From positions 496,001 through 560,000 of the forward strand of contig NZ_CP022990.1 of assembly GCF_002278075.1 (NCBI RefSeq): 64,000 nucleotides of DNA, read 5' to 3'. The stretch's first letter is position 1; every line of letters begins with the position of its first letter. The translations under genes and the position numbers were made by a program. Source of the DNA: Paraburkholderia aromaticivorans (GTDB taxonomy: Bacteria > Pseudomonadota > Gammaproteobacteria > Burkholderiales > Burkholderiaceae). Under the pieces are notes generated by a model that worked only from the letters and a program-made list of their open reading frames with translations, had not been told where the DNA came from and did not search any database. Of the stretch, positions 50,864 to 60,155 are shown piece by piece.

Positions 50864-52483
50864 ATGAGTGAGCCGGTTGCGGTCGCGGCCGCGTCATCGC
50901 CTCAGGTTCCGTTGATCCGTGTTGCGGGCGTCACCAAGCGATTTGGCGGCGTGCAGGCGCTGCGCGGCGTCAAGCTCGAAGTGTTCCCCGGCGAAGTCCA
51001 TGCGTTGCTCGGCGAAAACGGCGCGGGCAAGTCCACGCTGATCAAGATCCTCAGCGGCGTGCATGCGTATGACGACGGTGTGATCGAAATCGCCGGCCAG
51101 ACAGTGGCATTCGACTCGCCGGCGCAATCGCGCGATGCGGGTGTCGCCGTGGTCTACCAGGACCTGAGCCTTGTCGAATCGCTCTCGGTCGGCGCCAATC
51201 TCATGCTCGGCCGCGAACCTCGCACGCGTTTGGGCTTCGTGAAGAACCGCCAACTCATGGCCACGGTCGGCGAATTTCTGCGCTCGCATGGCATCCCGCT
51301 CGATCCGAAGACGCCGGTCGGCGCGCTTCCCTTCGCCTACCGGCAAATGACCGAGATCTGCAAAGCCTTGATGGGCGAAGTGCGGGTCCTGATTCTCGAC
51401 GAGCCCACCTCCGCGTTGACGGGCGGCGAAGAACAGATTCTGTTCGACGCGATCCGCGCGGTCACGGCGCGCGGCGTGGGCGTGATCTATGTGACGCACC
51501 GGTTGAACGAGGTGTTCCGGATTTCGCAGCGCGTCACGGTGTTCCGTGACGGCGCCAACGCCGGCACGTTCGAGACCGCGCAAACCGATATGAAGCAACT
51601 GGTGGCGGCGATCGTCGGCACCGGTCATGCCGCGTTGCAGGCACGGCAAAAGACCGCGGTGGGCAACGGGCCAGTTTCCGCAGCGCAGGCAAGCGCATCG
51701 CCGAAATCCGGCGAAGCGCCCGACGCCGCCGCCGCGCCCGTACTTCAATTATCGGATGTCAGCAACGACCGGTTGCGTCACGTCGATCTCCTGCTTCGCC
51801 GCGGCGAAATCCACGGACTCGCGGGACTGATCGGCAGCGGGCGCAGCGAGATTCTGCAAACCATCTTTGGTCTTCGCACTGTCGACGCGGGCGCCATCCG
51901 GATCGACGGCCGGGCGCGTTCGCGCATCACACCCGCCCAAGCCATTGAACTCGGTGTCGCACTGGTGCCGGAGGACCGGCATCTCGAAGGGCTGGTGCTC
52001 GATCATTCGATCGAACGCAATCTGACGCTGCCGCGCCTGCCGCAATTTTCGCGCTGGGGATGGCTGCGCGGTCAGGCCGCCGTGCAGCAGGCGAGGCGCT
52101 CCATGAAGGAGCTTTCCGTCAAGGCGCCCGGCCCTTCCACCGCGGTCAAGTTTCTATCCGGCGGCAATCAGCAAAAAGTGGTGTTCGCGAAGTGGAATCA
52201 CCCGCGCCCGCGGGTTCTTCTACTCGACGAGCCGACGGTAGGCGTGGACGTCGGCGCTCGCGAGGAAATCTACGGCGTGGTGAACGACGCCGCGCAGGCG
52301 GGCACCGGCGTGCTCGTCGTGTCGTCGGATCTGGATGAGCTCCTGCGCCTGTGCGACCGGATTTCGATTGTCGCGGACGGCAGCATCGTCAAGACCGTCG
52401 AGCGCGCCGAACTCGCCAACGCCGAAGCGCTGCATCACCTGATCCAACTTTCCCGCTCTTCCATCGAGGCGCAAGCAACATGA
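50864..52483 (+). CDS. Ribose-type ABC transporter ATPase (two nucleotide-binding domains)
   Basis: This is a tandem ATPase of 539 residues. Domain 1: Walker A GENGAGKST, Walker B VLILDEPTSAL, with the signature region LPFAYRQMTEICKAL. Domain 2: degenerate Walker A (IGSGRSEIL), signature LSGGNQQKVVFAKW, and full Walker B VLLLDEPTVGVDVG. A low-complexity Ala/Pro/Ser linker of about 35 residues joins the halves. ATG 50864 has AAGGAG upstream. It is divergent from deoC, and its stop overlaps the permease start (ATGA). Confidence 0.92.
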   Translation: MSEPVAVAAASSPQVPLIRVAGVTKRFGGVQALRGVKLEVFPGEVHALLGENGAGKSTLIKILSGVHAYDDGVIEIAGQTVAFDSPAQSRDAGVAVVYQDLSLVESLSVGANLMLGREPRTRLGFVKNRQLMATVGEFLRSHGIPLDPKTPVGALPFAYRQMTEICKALMGEVRVLILDEPTSALTGGEEQILFDAIRAVTARGVGVIYVTHRLNEVFRISQRVTVFRDGANAGTFETAQTDMKQLVAAIVGTGHAALQARQKTAVGNGPVSAAQASASPKSGEAPDAAAAPVLQLSDVSNDRLRHVDLLLRRGEIHGLAGLIGSGRSEILQTIFGLRTVDAGAIRIDGRARSRITPAQAIELGVALVPEDRHLEGLVLDHSIERNLTLPRLPQFSRWGWLRGQAAVQQARRSMKELSVKAPGPSTAVKFLSGGNQQKVVFAKWNHPRPRVLLLDEPTVGVDVGAREEIYGVVNDAAQAGTGVLVVSSDLDELLRLCDRISIVADGSIVKTVERAELANAEALHHLIQLSRSSIEAQAT

Positions 52484-53481
52484 ACGAATCCGTCTCGCCG
52501 CTGACGTCTGAACGGCAGGCATCGCCGCCGCAGAAAAGCCGCCTGCGGCGCATCGCGCGAGCGCTTTTGCAAGGCGACCGCCCCTATGCGCTCTATGCCG
52601 CGTTCGCGATTTTGCTGGTGGTGTTCAGCTTCGCGTCGCCGTGGTTCTTATCCATCGACAACTTCCTGAATATCGGCCGGCAAACCGCGCTGGTGTCGAT
52701 CATTGCGATCGGCATGACCTTCGTGATCATTGCGCGGCAGATCGATCTGTCGGTGGGTTCGACGTTGGCGCTTTCGGGCATGTCCGCGGCGCTGGCCATG
52801 ACGTATCTGGGTAACAACTGGGCGATCGGCGCGATTGCCGGTATCGGTACCGGTGCGATAGTCGGGGCGATCAACGGGATCGTGACCACGCGGGTCAACA
52901 TTCCTTCGTTTCTGGTCACGCTCGGCACGCTGAGCGCCGCGCGCGGCCTCGCGCTGATGGTCACGACCACCAAGCCCGTCATTATCGACAACGACTCGTT
53001 CATCGCGATCTTCGGCGAGGGCGACATTTTCGGCGTGCCGGTGCCGATCATCTGGACGCTGCTCGCCGTGATCGCGGGCATTCTGCTGCTGCACTACAGC
53101 GTGTTCGGACGGCAGATCTATGCGGCGGGCGGCAATCCGACAGCCGCGCTCTATTCCGGCATCAACACGCGCCGCGTGACCACCCTCGCCTTCATTCTCA
53201 CCGGCATGCTGGCCGGGCTCGCCGCGCTCGTGCTGTCGGCGCGCTCGCATGCGGCGCGGCCCGACGTCGTGCAGGGCATGGAACTGGATGTGATCGCCTC
53301 CGTCACGCTCGGCGGCTGCAGTCTGTTCGGCGGCCGCGGCTTCGTGCTGGGGACGCTGCTCGGCAGTCTGATCATCGGCACGCTCAATAACGGGCTGGTG
53401 CTGCTCGGCGTGAGTTCGTCGCTGCAATTGGTGATCAAGGGCGTGATCATCGTCGCGGCGGTGGCTTTCACCAGGAAATAG
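52480..53481 (+). CDS. Ribose-type ABC transporter permease
   Basis: This BPD_transp_2 permease has 333 residues with a 30-residue cytoplasmic N-terminus and about 8-10 membrane segments. IARQIDLSVGSTLALSGMSA and DVIASVTLGGCSLFGGRG are the conserved family loops. The start overlaps the ATPase stop by 4 bp. A single permease here implies a homodimeric channel, unlike the other importer of this locus. Confidence 0.92.
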   Translation: MNESVSPLTSERQASPPQKSRLRRIARALLQGDRPYALYAAFAILLVVFSFASPWFLSIDNFLNIGRQTALVSIIAIGMTFVIIARQIDLSVGSTLALSGMSAALAMTYLGNNWAIGAIAGIGTGAIVGAINGIVTTRVNIPSFLVTLGTLSAARGLALMVTTTKPVIIDNDSFIAIFGEGDIFGVPVPIIWTLLAVIAGILLLHYSVFGRQIYAAGGNPTAALYSGINTRRVTTLAFILTGMLAGLAALVLSARSHAARPDVVQGMELDVIASVTLGGCSLFGGRGFVLGTLLGSLIIGTLNNGLVLLGVSSSLQLVIKGVIIVAAVAFTRK

Positions 53482-53496
53482 CAATGAAGCAGTTCG

Positions 53497-53528
53497 GACG
53501 TGAAGACGTAAAGACGTATAGACGTGAA
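53497..53528. repeat. Four tandem copies of an 8-bp unit (GACGTRWA)
   Basis: GACGTGAA, GACGTAAA, GACGTATA and GACGTGAA follow each other without gaps between the permease stop and the binding-protein start. Slippage here would change the spacing in the leader of the binding-protein gene by 8 bp steps. Confidence 0.8.
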
Positions 53529-53559
53529 GCACAGACATGAAGACCAACGGAGGAGAGAC

Positions 53560-54702
53560 ATGAAACAACATCGTGGTTCGAGCATAGCGTTAGCCAGTGT
53601 CATGGCGGCGGCCGTCGCATGTCTGGCTTCCTCGGGCGCTTACGCGCAATGTGTGACCAGTTTGCCCACCGGATCGATCGGCCCGAAGACGATTGTCGGG
53701 CAAGGGCCGAACGGCGAAAAAGCCGCCTCGGTGGATGCCGTGAAGTTGACCGACGCCGACATCGCCAAAATCAAAGCCGGCAAATTCAAGGTCGGCATTT
53801 CCATGCAGACCATGAATCTCGACTGGTCGCAACTGCAGGTGCAAGGCATTACCGATACGCTGAAAAAGTACGGCGTGGAAGTGATCGGCACGGCCTCGGC
53901 CGAATATCAGGTCGACAAGCAGATCGCCGATATCGAGAACACGATCCAGCGCCATCCGGACGGCATTATCTCCATTCCGGTCGACGGCACGGCCACGGCC
54001 GCCACCTACAAGAAAGTGTCCGCGGCCGGCATCAAGCTCGTGTTCATGGACAACGTGCCGACCGGCCTGAAACATCCGGAGCAATACGCCGCGATGATCT
54101 CGGCGGACAGCGAAGGCAATGGCCAGATCGCGGCGAAAGTGCTCGCCTCGTGCGTGCCGCAAGGCGCGACGGTCGGCCTTGTGAATTTCGGCGTGGACTA
54201 CTTCAGCACGACCGAGCGCACCAAGGCCGTCAACGACTGGCTGAAGAAGAATCGTCCGGACATCAAGATCAAGCAGGTCGCCTTCACGGACCCGTCGAAA
54301 GTCGGACAGATCGCGGGCGACTTCCTGACCGGCAATCCCGATGTGAAGGGTCTCTTCGCCGTCTGGGATCAACCGGCGCTGGACACGCTCACGTCGATGC
54401 GCGCGCAAGGCGTGACGATTCCCATGACCACGGTCGACCTCGGCCTGCAATCCGCGATCGAAATCGCCAAGGGTGGGCCGCTGAAGGCCACCGGCTCACA
54501 GCGCCCGTACGACCAGGGCGTCGCCGAGGCGATGGCGATGATGAAGGCGCTGATCGGCCAGACGCCGCCGGCATGGATCGGTGTGCAGTCGTTGCCGGTG
54601 GTTCAGTCGAACGTGCTCGAATCGTATAAGACGGTGTTCAAGAAAGACCCGCCGCCCCAGCTTGCCGATGCCTGCAAGAAGGCCAAGCCGGCTTGCGGTT
54701 GA
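53560..54702 (+). CDS. Sugar ABC transporter substrate-binding protein
   Basis: This periplasmic binding protein of 380 residues has a signal peptide (about 1-30, ending ASSGAYA) and a ribose-binding (Peripla_BP_4) fold. VGISMQTMNLDWSQLQVQG starts the first lobe, with IISIPVDGTATAA and GLFAVWDQPALD further on. Cys residues near both ends of the mature chain (QCVTS; KPACG) could form a disulphide. GGAGGAGAGAC precedes the start. The ligand is unknown; its operon is divergent from deoC. Confidence 0.9.
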   Translation: MKQHRGSSIALASVMAAAVACLASSGAYAQCVTSLPTGSIGPKTIVGQGPNGEKAASVDAVKLTDADIAKIKAGKFKVGISMQTMNLDWSQLQVQGITDTLKKYGVEVIGTASAEYQVDKQIADIENTIQRHPDGIISIPVDGTATAATYKKVSAAGIKLVFMDNVPTGLKHPEQYAAMISADSEGNGQIAAKVLASCVPQGATVGLVNFGVDYFSTTERTKAVNDWLKKNRPDIKIKQVAFTDPSKVGQIAGDFLTGNPDVKGLFAVWDQPALDTLTSMRAQGVTIPMTTVDLGLQSAIEIAKGGPLKATGSQRPYDQGVAEAMAMMKALIGQTPPAWIGVQSLPVVQSNVLESYKTVFKKDPPPQLADACKKAKPACG

Positions 54703-54833
54703 CAGCGCGGGCCGCACCGCGGCATCGCGTCATTCTCCTTTCGCGGCCGCGCGCCGGTGTCACGAGCCGGCACCGGGCGCGAAATCTGCTACTCGATAGA
54801 TTTATTGCGTCGACTCGAAGAAGGAGAATACCG

Positions 54834-55004
54834 ATGACCCTGCTCATTTATCTGGCCGGCTGGATCATTCTGATCGGCGGCGTGTCCTGGGGCTTGATGG
54901 CCATGCACGTCGCGCAACATACGATTGCCATCGTCGCGGTGATCCTGCTCGGCGTCGCGATCATTACCGGCGCGACGCGGGCACGCAGCCGCGACCGCTC
55001 ATAG
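54834..55004 (+). CDS. Small two-helix membrane protein (56 aa)
   Basis: ATG 54834 follows a clean AAGGAG site. The 56-residue product has two hydrophobic helices (LLIYLAGWIILIGGVSWGLM and IAIVAVILLGVAIITG) and an Arg-rich C-terminus (RARSRDRS). No family is recognised beyond general likeness to small inner-membrane proteins. Its stop overlaps the convergent DUF4148 gene by 6 bp. Confidence 0.7.
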   Translation: MTLLIYLAGWIILIGGVSWGLMAMHVAQHTIAIVAVILLGVAIITGATRARSRDRS

Positions 55005-55277
55005 CGCCGGGGCGGTCCCGGCCGTCCCCGCCGTGCGAACCGCGCCGGCCTCATGCGTGCCGTGCTGGATCGCATAGATTTCACGATTGCGCGCCACTTC
55101 GGCAGCCGTCGGCGGATAGTCGCCGTCGGTTGTCGGCAAGAGGCCTTCGGCCTGTGCCTGCTGCAACTGAGCCACCACCTCCGCGCGCGTCAGCCCTGAC
55201 GTGCTGGTTTGCGCAAAAGCGCTGGCGCCGAACGTCAAGCTCAATGCGGCGACGGCAAAAGCGGTAAGCAATTTCAT
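54999..55277 (-). CDS. DUF4148-family secreted protein
   Basis: This protein of 92 residues has a signal peptide (MKLLTAFAVAALSLTFGASA, then FAQ). The mature part has the DUF4148 pattern LTRAEVVAQLQQAQAEGLLP followed by YPPTAAEVARNREIY. The family is expanded in Burkholderiales and of unknown function. GGAGAGACATC precedes the start. The gene is divergent from the efflux operon, with a pair of inverted repeats between them. Confidence 0.88.
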   Translation of the reverse strand: MKLLTAFAVAALSLTFGASAFAQTSTSGLTRAEVVAQLQQAQAEGLLPTTDGDYPPTAAEVARNREIYAIQHGTHEAGAVRTAGTAGTAPAL

Positions 55278-55364
55278 GATGTCTCTCCGGGTAGCTGCAA
55301 GAAAGGAGTGGCCTGAACCACGCTTCCCATTCTTGCCATTTCGCCTGTCCCGGCACTGACCTTC

Positions 55365-55468
55365 AGATTACCGTTTCGTTATCCACGCTCGCCTGACGCA
55401 ACGCCGCGCCATGCCGCGCCATGTCGCCGCCAACGAGAACCGGCACGCGGATAACAGAACCGTAATCT
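55365..55468. promoter_or_regulatory. Two 20-bp inverted repeats forming a divergent control region
   Basis: The arm at 55449-55468 reads GGATAACAGAACCGTAATCT. The minus-strand arm at 55384-55365 reads GGATAACGAAACGGTAATCT, identical at 17 of 20 positions. Each arm ends in TAATCT, which could act as a -10 box pointing outward: one toward the RND operon, the other toward the DUF4148 gene. The arms are 64 bp apart. A shared activator, perhaps the response regulator at 63067-63744, is likely. Confidence 0.6.
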
Positions 55469-55597
55469 AGCCGACGGCAGCCCGTCAGCGCCGCCACGCC
55501 ACACTCCTGCCCCATGAAGCCCGCGTCGCGGCCTCAGCGGCACCGCACTGCACCGCAACGACGCGAACCTCCATCGGCCTCTTTTCAGGAACCCGTC

Positions 55598-58500
55598 ATG
55601 TGGATCGTCAGGCTCGCGCTGCGCCGCCCTTATACCTTCGTGGTCCTCGCCGTGCTGATCTTTATCGCCGGCCCGCTCGCGATACTGCGCACACCGACCG
55701 ATATCTTTCCGAACATCAATATCCCGGTGGTCAGCATCGTCTGGACCTACAACGGCTTCTCCGCCCAGGACATGGCCAATCGCATCACGTCCAACTACGA
55801 GCGCGCGCTGACCTCGGACGTCGACGATATCGAGCACATCGAGTCGCAATCGCTGAACGGCGTTTCCGTGGTGAAGATCTTCTTCCATCCGGGCGCGGAC
55901 ATTAATCGCGCGATTGCCGAAGCGGCGTCCAATTCAGCGTCGATCCTGCGCGTGCTGCCGCCGGGCACGCTGCCGCCGAACATCATCACGTATAACGCGT
56001 CGACGGTGCCGATCCTGCAACTGGGCCTGTCCAGCAACACGCTCTCCGAACAGCAGCTCTACGACCTCGGCAACAGCCAGATCCGCACGCAACTGGCGAC
56101 GGTGCAAGGCGCGTCGGTGCCGCTGCCGTTCGGCGGCAAGGTTCGCCAGATCATGGTGGATATCGACCCGCGCGCATTGCAGGCCAAAGGGCTCGCGCCG
56201 CTCGACGTGGTCAACGCCGTGAACGCGCAGAACCTGATTCTGCCGGGCGGCACGGCCAAGATCGGCACGAAGGAATACAACGTGCAGATGAACGGCAGCA
56301 CCGACACCGTGGCGGCGCTCAACGATCTGCCGGTCAAGACCGTGGCCGGCGGCGTGGTGTACGTGCGCGACGTCGCCCATGTGCGCGACGGCTATGCGCC
56401 GCAGACCAACATCGTGCGCAGCGACGGCAAGCGCGCCGCGCTCCTCACCATCGAGAAATCCGGCAGCACGTCGACGCTCACCATCATCCAGCAGGTCAAG
56501 GCGATGCTGCCGCATATCGCCGCCGGCCTGCCGAGCGCGCTGCATATCACCGCGCTTTCCGACCAGTCCGTGTTCGTGAAGTCGGCGGTGGTGGGCGTAG
56601 CGCGCGAGGCGCTGATCGCCGCGGCGCTGACCGCCTTGATGATCCTGCTCTTTCTCGGCAGCTGGCGCGCCACGCTGATCATCGCGGTGTCGATTCCGCT
56701 CGCCGTGCTGACCTCGCTGATCGCGCTGGCCGCGCTCGGCCAGACCATCAACATCATGACGCTCGGCGGCCTCGCGCTAGCGGTGGGGATTCTCGTCGAC
56801 GACGCCACCGTCGCGATCGAGAACATCACGCACCATCTGGAAAACGGCGAATCGCTGTACGACGCGATCTTGAACGGCTCGGGCGAAATCGCCGTGCCGA
56901 CTTTCGTCTCGACCCTGTCGATCTGTATCGTGTTCGTGCCGATGTTCCTGCTCTCAGGCGTCGCGCGCTATCTGTTCGTGCCGCTCGCCGAGGCGGTGGT
57001 GTTCGCGATGATCGCGTCGTACTTCTTCTCGCGCACGCTGGTGCCGACCCTCGCGATGTACCTGATGCGCGCCCGCAGCAACGCGCCCGTCACCGGCAAC
57101 GGTCCGATTGCGCGCCTGATCCGCTTTCAGGCCGGCTTCGAGCACCGCTTCGAACGGCTGCGCGAACGCTATCGAGGCGTGCTCGCCGCGGCGATCGCGA
57201 GTCCGCGGCGCTTCATCGCGATCTTTCTGCTGCTTTGCCTCGGCTCGCTCGCGCTGGTGCCGTTTGCCGGCCGCGACTTTTTCCCGGCCGTGGATACCGG
57301 CGAGATCCGCCTGCATCTGCGCGCGCCGACCGGCACGCGCATCGAGGACACCGCGAGTATCACCGATCAGGTCGAAGCCCGTGTGCGCGAGGTGATTCCG
57401 AAGCAGGAGCTTTCGGCGATCCTCGACAACATCGGCGTGCCGGTGAGCGGCATCAATCTGACCTACGACTCGTCGGACCCGATCGGCCCGGAAGATGCCG
57501 ACGTGATGATCACGCTCGCGCCTAAGCACAAGCCGACCGCACAATACGTGGCGACGCTGCGCACCGCGCTGACCAGGGAATTCCCCGGCGTCACGTTCGC
57601 GTTCCTGCCCGCCGATATCGTCAGCCAGATTCTCAACTTCGGCCTGCCCGCGCCGATCGATATCCAGATTGTCGGCAACAAGCTCGACGCCAACCGCGCG
57701 GTGGCGAACCGCCTGCTCGCGCAACTGCGCGGCGTGCGCGGCCTCGTCGACGCGCGCATCCAGCAGCCCGGCGACGCGCCCGCCATCAACGTCAACGTCG
57801 ATCGCACCCGGGCGATTCAGGCCGGCCTGCTGCAGCGCGACGTGTCGCAGAACCTGCTGATCGCGCTGTCCGGCAGCTCGCAGACTTCGCCGAACTTCTG
57901 GCTCGATCCGCACAACGGCGTGAGCTATCCGTTGATGGCGATGATGCCGCAGTACGACATCAACTCGCTGCAGGCGCTCGCCAATATTCCGGTCGCGCAG
58001 AACGGTGCGGCGGCCACTACCACGGCGGCGGCCGCCGCCTCGATCGCGGCGAACGGCACGGGCCCCGCGCCGCAAAACCTGCTCGGCGCGTTGAGCACGC
58101 TGACGCGCGGCACGCAGCAAGCCGTCGTCTCGCACTACAACGTGCAGCCGGTGCTCGATATTTTCGCGTCGGTGCAAGGGCGCGATCTCGGCGGCGTGGC
58201 GGCGGACGTGAACCGGATCGTCGAGCAGATCCGGCCGCAATTGCCGCCCGGCGCGTCCATCGTGGTGCGCGGCCAGGTGCAGGCCATGCGCGATTCGTTC
58301 AGCGGCCTCGCGAGCGGCCTCGTGTTCGCGATCGGCCTCGTCTATCTGCTGATGGTCGTCAACTTCCAGTCGTGGCTCGACCCGTTCATCATCATCAGCG
58401 GCTTGCCGGGCTCGCTCGCGGGCATTGCGTGGATGCTGTTCAGCACCGGCACCCGCCTGAGCGTGCCGGCGCTCACCGGCACGATTCTGTGTATCGGCAT

Positions 58501-58849
58501 TGCCACGGCCAACAGCATTCTCGTCATCAACACCGCCCGTGAATTCCACCAGGCCGGGCAGCCGCCGCTCGCGGCCGCGCTCGAAGCCGGCTTCAGCCGC
58601 TTCCGTCCGGTGCTGATGACCGCGCTCGCCATGCTGATCGGCATGCTGCCGATGGCGCTCGGCCTCGGCGACGGCGGCGAACAGAACGCGCCGCTCGGCC
58701 GCGCCGTGATCGGCGGCCTCGCGCTCGGCACGGTGTCCACCTTGCTGTTCGTCCCGGTCGTCTACGGGATGGTGCATGCGTGGCTCGACAAACGCCGCGC
58801 CGCGCGCACCGAAAAACTCGAACCCGCCGTCCCGGCCCGCACCCTTTGA
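55598..58849 (+). CDS. RND-family efflux pump, inner-membrane permease
   Basis: This proton-driven transporter of 1083 residues has 12 predicted membrane helices and two large periplasmic loops. The proton-relay pair is in helix 4 (LAVGILVDDATVAIENI). The N-terminal helix is followed by PTDIFPNINIPVVSIVW, typical of the AcrB-like superfamily. An Ala/Thr-rich insertion (AAATTTAAAAASIAANG) lies near residue 800-820 in the second periplasmic loop. ATG 55598 is preferred. It is first of a permease-adaptor-OMF operon with a heavy-metal-type two-component system opposite. Metal versus organic substrate cannot be decided. Confidence 0.93.
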   Translation: MWIVRLALRRPYTFVVLAVLIFIAGPLAILRTPTDIFPNINIPVVSIVWTYNGFSAQDMANRITSNYERALTSDVDDIEHIESQSLNGVSVVKIFFHPGADINRAIAEAASNSASILRVLPPGTLPPNIITYNASTVPILQLGLSSNTLSEQQLYDLGNSQIRTQLATVQGASVPLPFGGKVRQIMVDIDPRALQAKGLAPLDVVNAVNAQNLILPGGTAKIGTKEYNVQMNGSTDTVAALNDLPVKTVAGGVVYVRDVAHVRDGYAPQTNIVRSDGKRAALLTIEKSGSTSTLTIIQQVKAMLPHIAAGLPSALHITALSDQSVFVKSAVVGVAREALIAAALTALMILLFLGSWRATLIIAVSIPLAVLTSLIALAALGQTINIMTLGGLALAVGILVDDATVAIENITHHLENGESLYDAILNGSGEIAVPTFVSTLSICIVFVPMFLLSGVARYLFVPLAEAVVFAMIASYFFSRTLVPTLAMYLMRARSNAPVTGNGPIARLIRFQAGFEHRFERLRERYRGVLAAAIASPRRFIAIFLLLCLGSLALVPFAGRDFFPAVDTGEIRLHLRAPTGTRIEDTASITDQVEARVREVIPKQELSAILDNIGVPVSGINLTYDSSDPIGPEDADVMITLAPKHKPTAQYVATLRTALTREFPGVTFAFLPADIVSQILNFGLPAPIDIQIVGNKLDANRAVANRLLAQLRGVRGLVDARIQQPGDAPAINVNVDRTRAIQAGLLQRDVSQNLLIALSGSSQTSPNFWLDPHNGVSYPLMAMMPQYDINSLQALANIPVAQNGAAATTTAAAAASIAANGTGPAPQNLLGALSTLTRGTQQAVVSHYNVQPVLDIFASVQGRDLGGVAADVNRIVEQIRPQLPPGASIVVRGQVQAMRDSFSGLASGLVFAIGLVYLLMVVNFQSWLDPFIIISGLPGSLAGIAWMLFSTGTRLSVPALTGTILCIGIATANSILVINTAREFHQAGQPPLAAALEAGFSRFRPVLMTALAMLIGMLPMALGLGDGGEQNAPLGRAVIGGLALGTVSTLLFVPVVYGMVHAWLDKRRAARTEKLEPAVPARTL

Positions 58850-58868
58850 TTTCGACGAGACCTATCCC

Positions 58869-60128
58869 ATGAACGATTCCTCACTTCCTCCGGGGTCTGG
58901 TGAGCAGGCACCCAAGGCCGCAGAAACCCACCCTGCCGCTCGCACCGGCGCCGCCAGCCCCGCCGCTGAGCGCGACACGACCGCGCAACCGCGCCGCCGC
59001 CTCTGGCCGTTCGCCCTCGGCGGCGTGGCCGTGGCGCTGCTGATCGTGGGCATCGTGCCGCGTCTTCATGCCAGCGCGGCGCTCACGGAGCAAACGCAAG
59101 CGCAGAGCATGCTAACCGTGTCGGTGGTCAAGCCGCGCGCCGCGCCGAGCGTCAACGAACTGCTGCTGCCCGGCTCGGTCACGCCGTTCGCCGAGGCCTC
59201 CATCTACGCGCGCACGAGCGGCTATCTCGCGCACTGGAACACGGACATCGGCGCGCAGGTGAAAAGCGGCCAGCTCCTCGCGACGATCGAAGCCCCGGAC
59301 CTCGACGCGCAATTGCGCCAGGCCCGCGCCGACGAAGCCACCGCGCAGGCCAATTTCGACTACGCGAGAACCACCGCGCAGCGCTGGCAGGACATGCTGA
59401 AAACCCAATCGGTCGCGCAGCAGGACGCCGACACCAAGGTCAGCGACATGGAGGCGCGCCGGGCGATGCTGGCCTCGGCGCAGGCCAACGTCGCGCATCT
59501 GGCCGAACTGGTCTCGTACGAGAAGATCACCGCGCCGTTCGACGGCGTGATCACCGCGCGCAACGTCGACGTCGGCGCGCTGGTGACGGCAGGCGGCACG
59601 CCCGGCACCGCGGGCATGTCGGGCGAGCTGTTCCATATCCAGCAGAACGGCGAGCTGCGGGTCTTCGTCGACGTGCCGCAGAACGACGCGCCCTACGTCA
59701 CGCCGGCCACGGGCGTGTATCTGAGCGCCCAGCAGTATCCGGGCCGCCGCATCCCGGCGAAGGTGGCGCGCAGCACCGGCTCGATCGATCCGTCGAGCCG
59801 CACGCTGCGCGTGGAGGTGGACGTCGACAACAAGGACGGCGCGCTGATGCCCGGCGCTTACACGCAGGTGCATCTGCAACTGCAATCGGCCACGCCGGCG
59901 CTCGATCTGCCGGTCAGCGCCCTGCTGTTCCGCCCCGACGGCGTGACGGTCGCGGTGGTCGACAGCAATGGCCGCGCGGTGCTGAAGACCGTGCATATCG
60001 GCCGCGATTTCGGCACGCACGTGGAGATCACGACGGGGCTCGCCGCCACCGACCGCGTCATCGACAACCCCAGCGATTCGCTGAGCTCCGGCCAGATGGT
60101 TCAGATCATGCCGGCCATGCACGGCTGA
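58869..60128 (+). CDS. RND efflux periplasmic adaptor (membrane fusion protein)
   Basis: This protein of 419 residues has a Pro/Ala-rich cytoplasmic N-terminus, one membrane anchor (around 45-65, LWPFALGGVAVALLIVGIVP), a lipoyl half-motif (NTDIGAQVKSGQLLATIEAP), an alpha-hairpin coiled coil, and the second lipoyl half (ITAPFDGVITARNVDVG). A beta-barrel and C-terminal domain follow. It connects the RND permease to the outer-membrane factor. It starts 19 bp after the permease stop, with only a weak ribosome-binding site. Confidence 0.92.
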   Translation: MNDSSLPPGSGEQAPKAAETHPAARTGAASPAAERDTTAQPRRRLWPFALGGVAVALLIVGIVPRLHASAALTEQTQAQSMLTVSVVKPRAAPSVNELLLPGSVTPFAEASIYARTSGYLAHWNTDIGAQVKSGQLLATIEAPDLDAQLRQARADEATAQANFDYARTTAQRWQDMLKTQSVAQQDADTKVSDMEARRAMLASAQANVAHLAELVSYEKITAPFDGVITARNVDVGALVTAGGTPGTAGMSGELFHIQQNGELRVFVDVPQNDAPYVTPATGVYLSAQQYPGRRIPAKVARSTGSIDPSSRTLRVEVDVDNKDGALMPGAYTQVHLQLQSATPALDLPVSALLFRPDGVTVAVVDSNGRAVLKTVHIGRDFGTHVEITTGLAATDRVIDNPSDSLSSGQMVQIMPAMHG

Positions 60129-60155
60129 GCGCCTCATCACAGAAAGGATTCGCCG

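Noticed and set aside
53497..53528. CRISPR-like repeat
   Set aside because: The units are 8 bp, directly adjacent, without spacers. No other direct-repeat array of CRISPR size was seen anywhere in the window.
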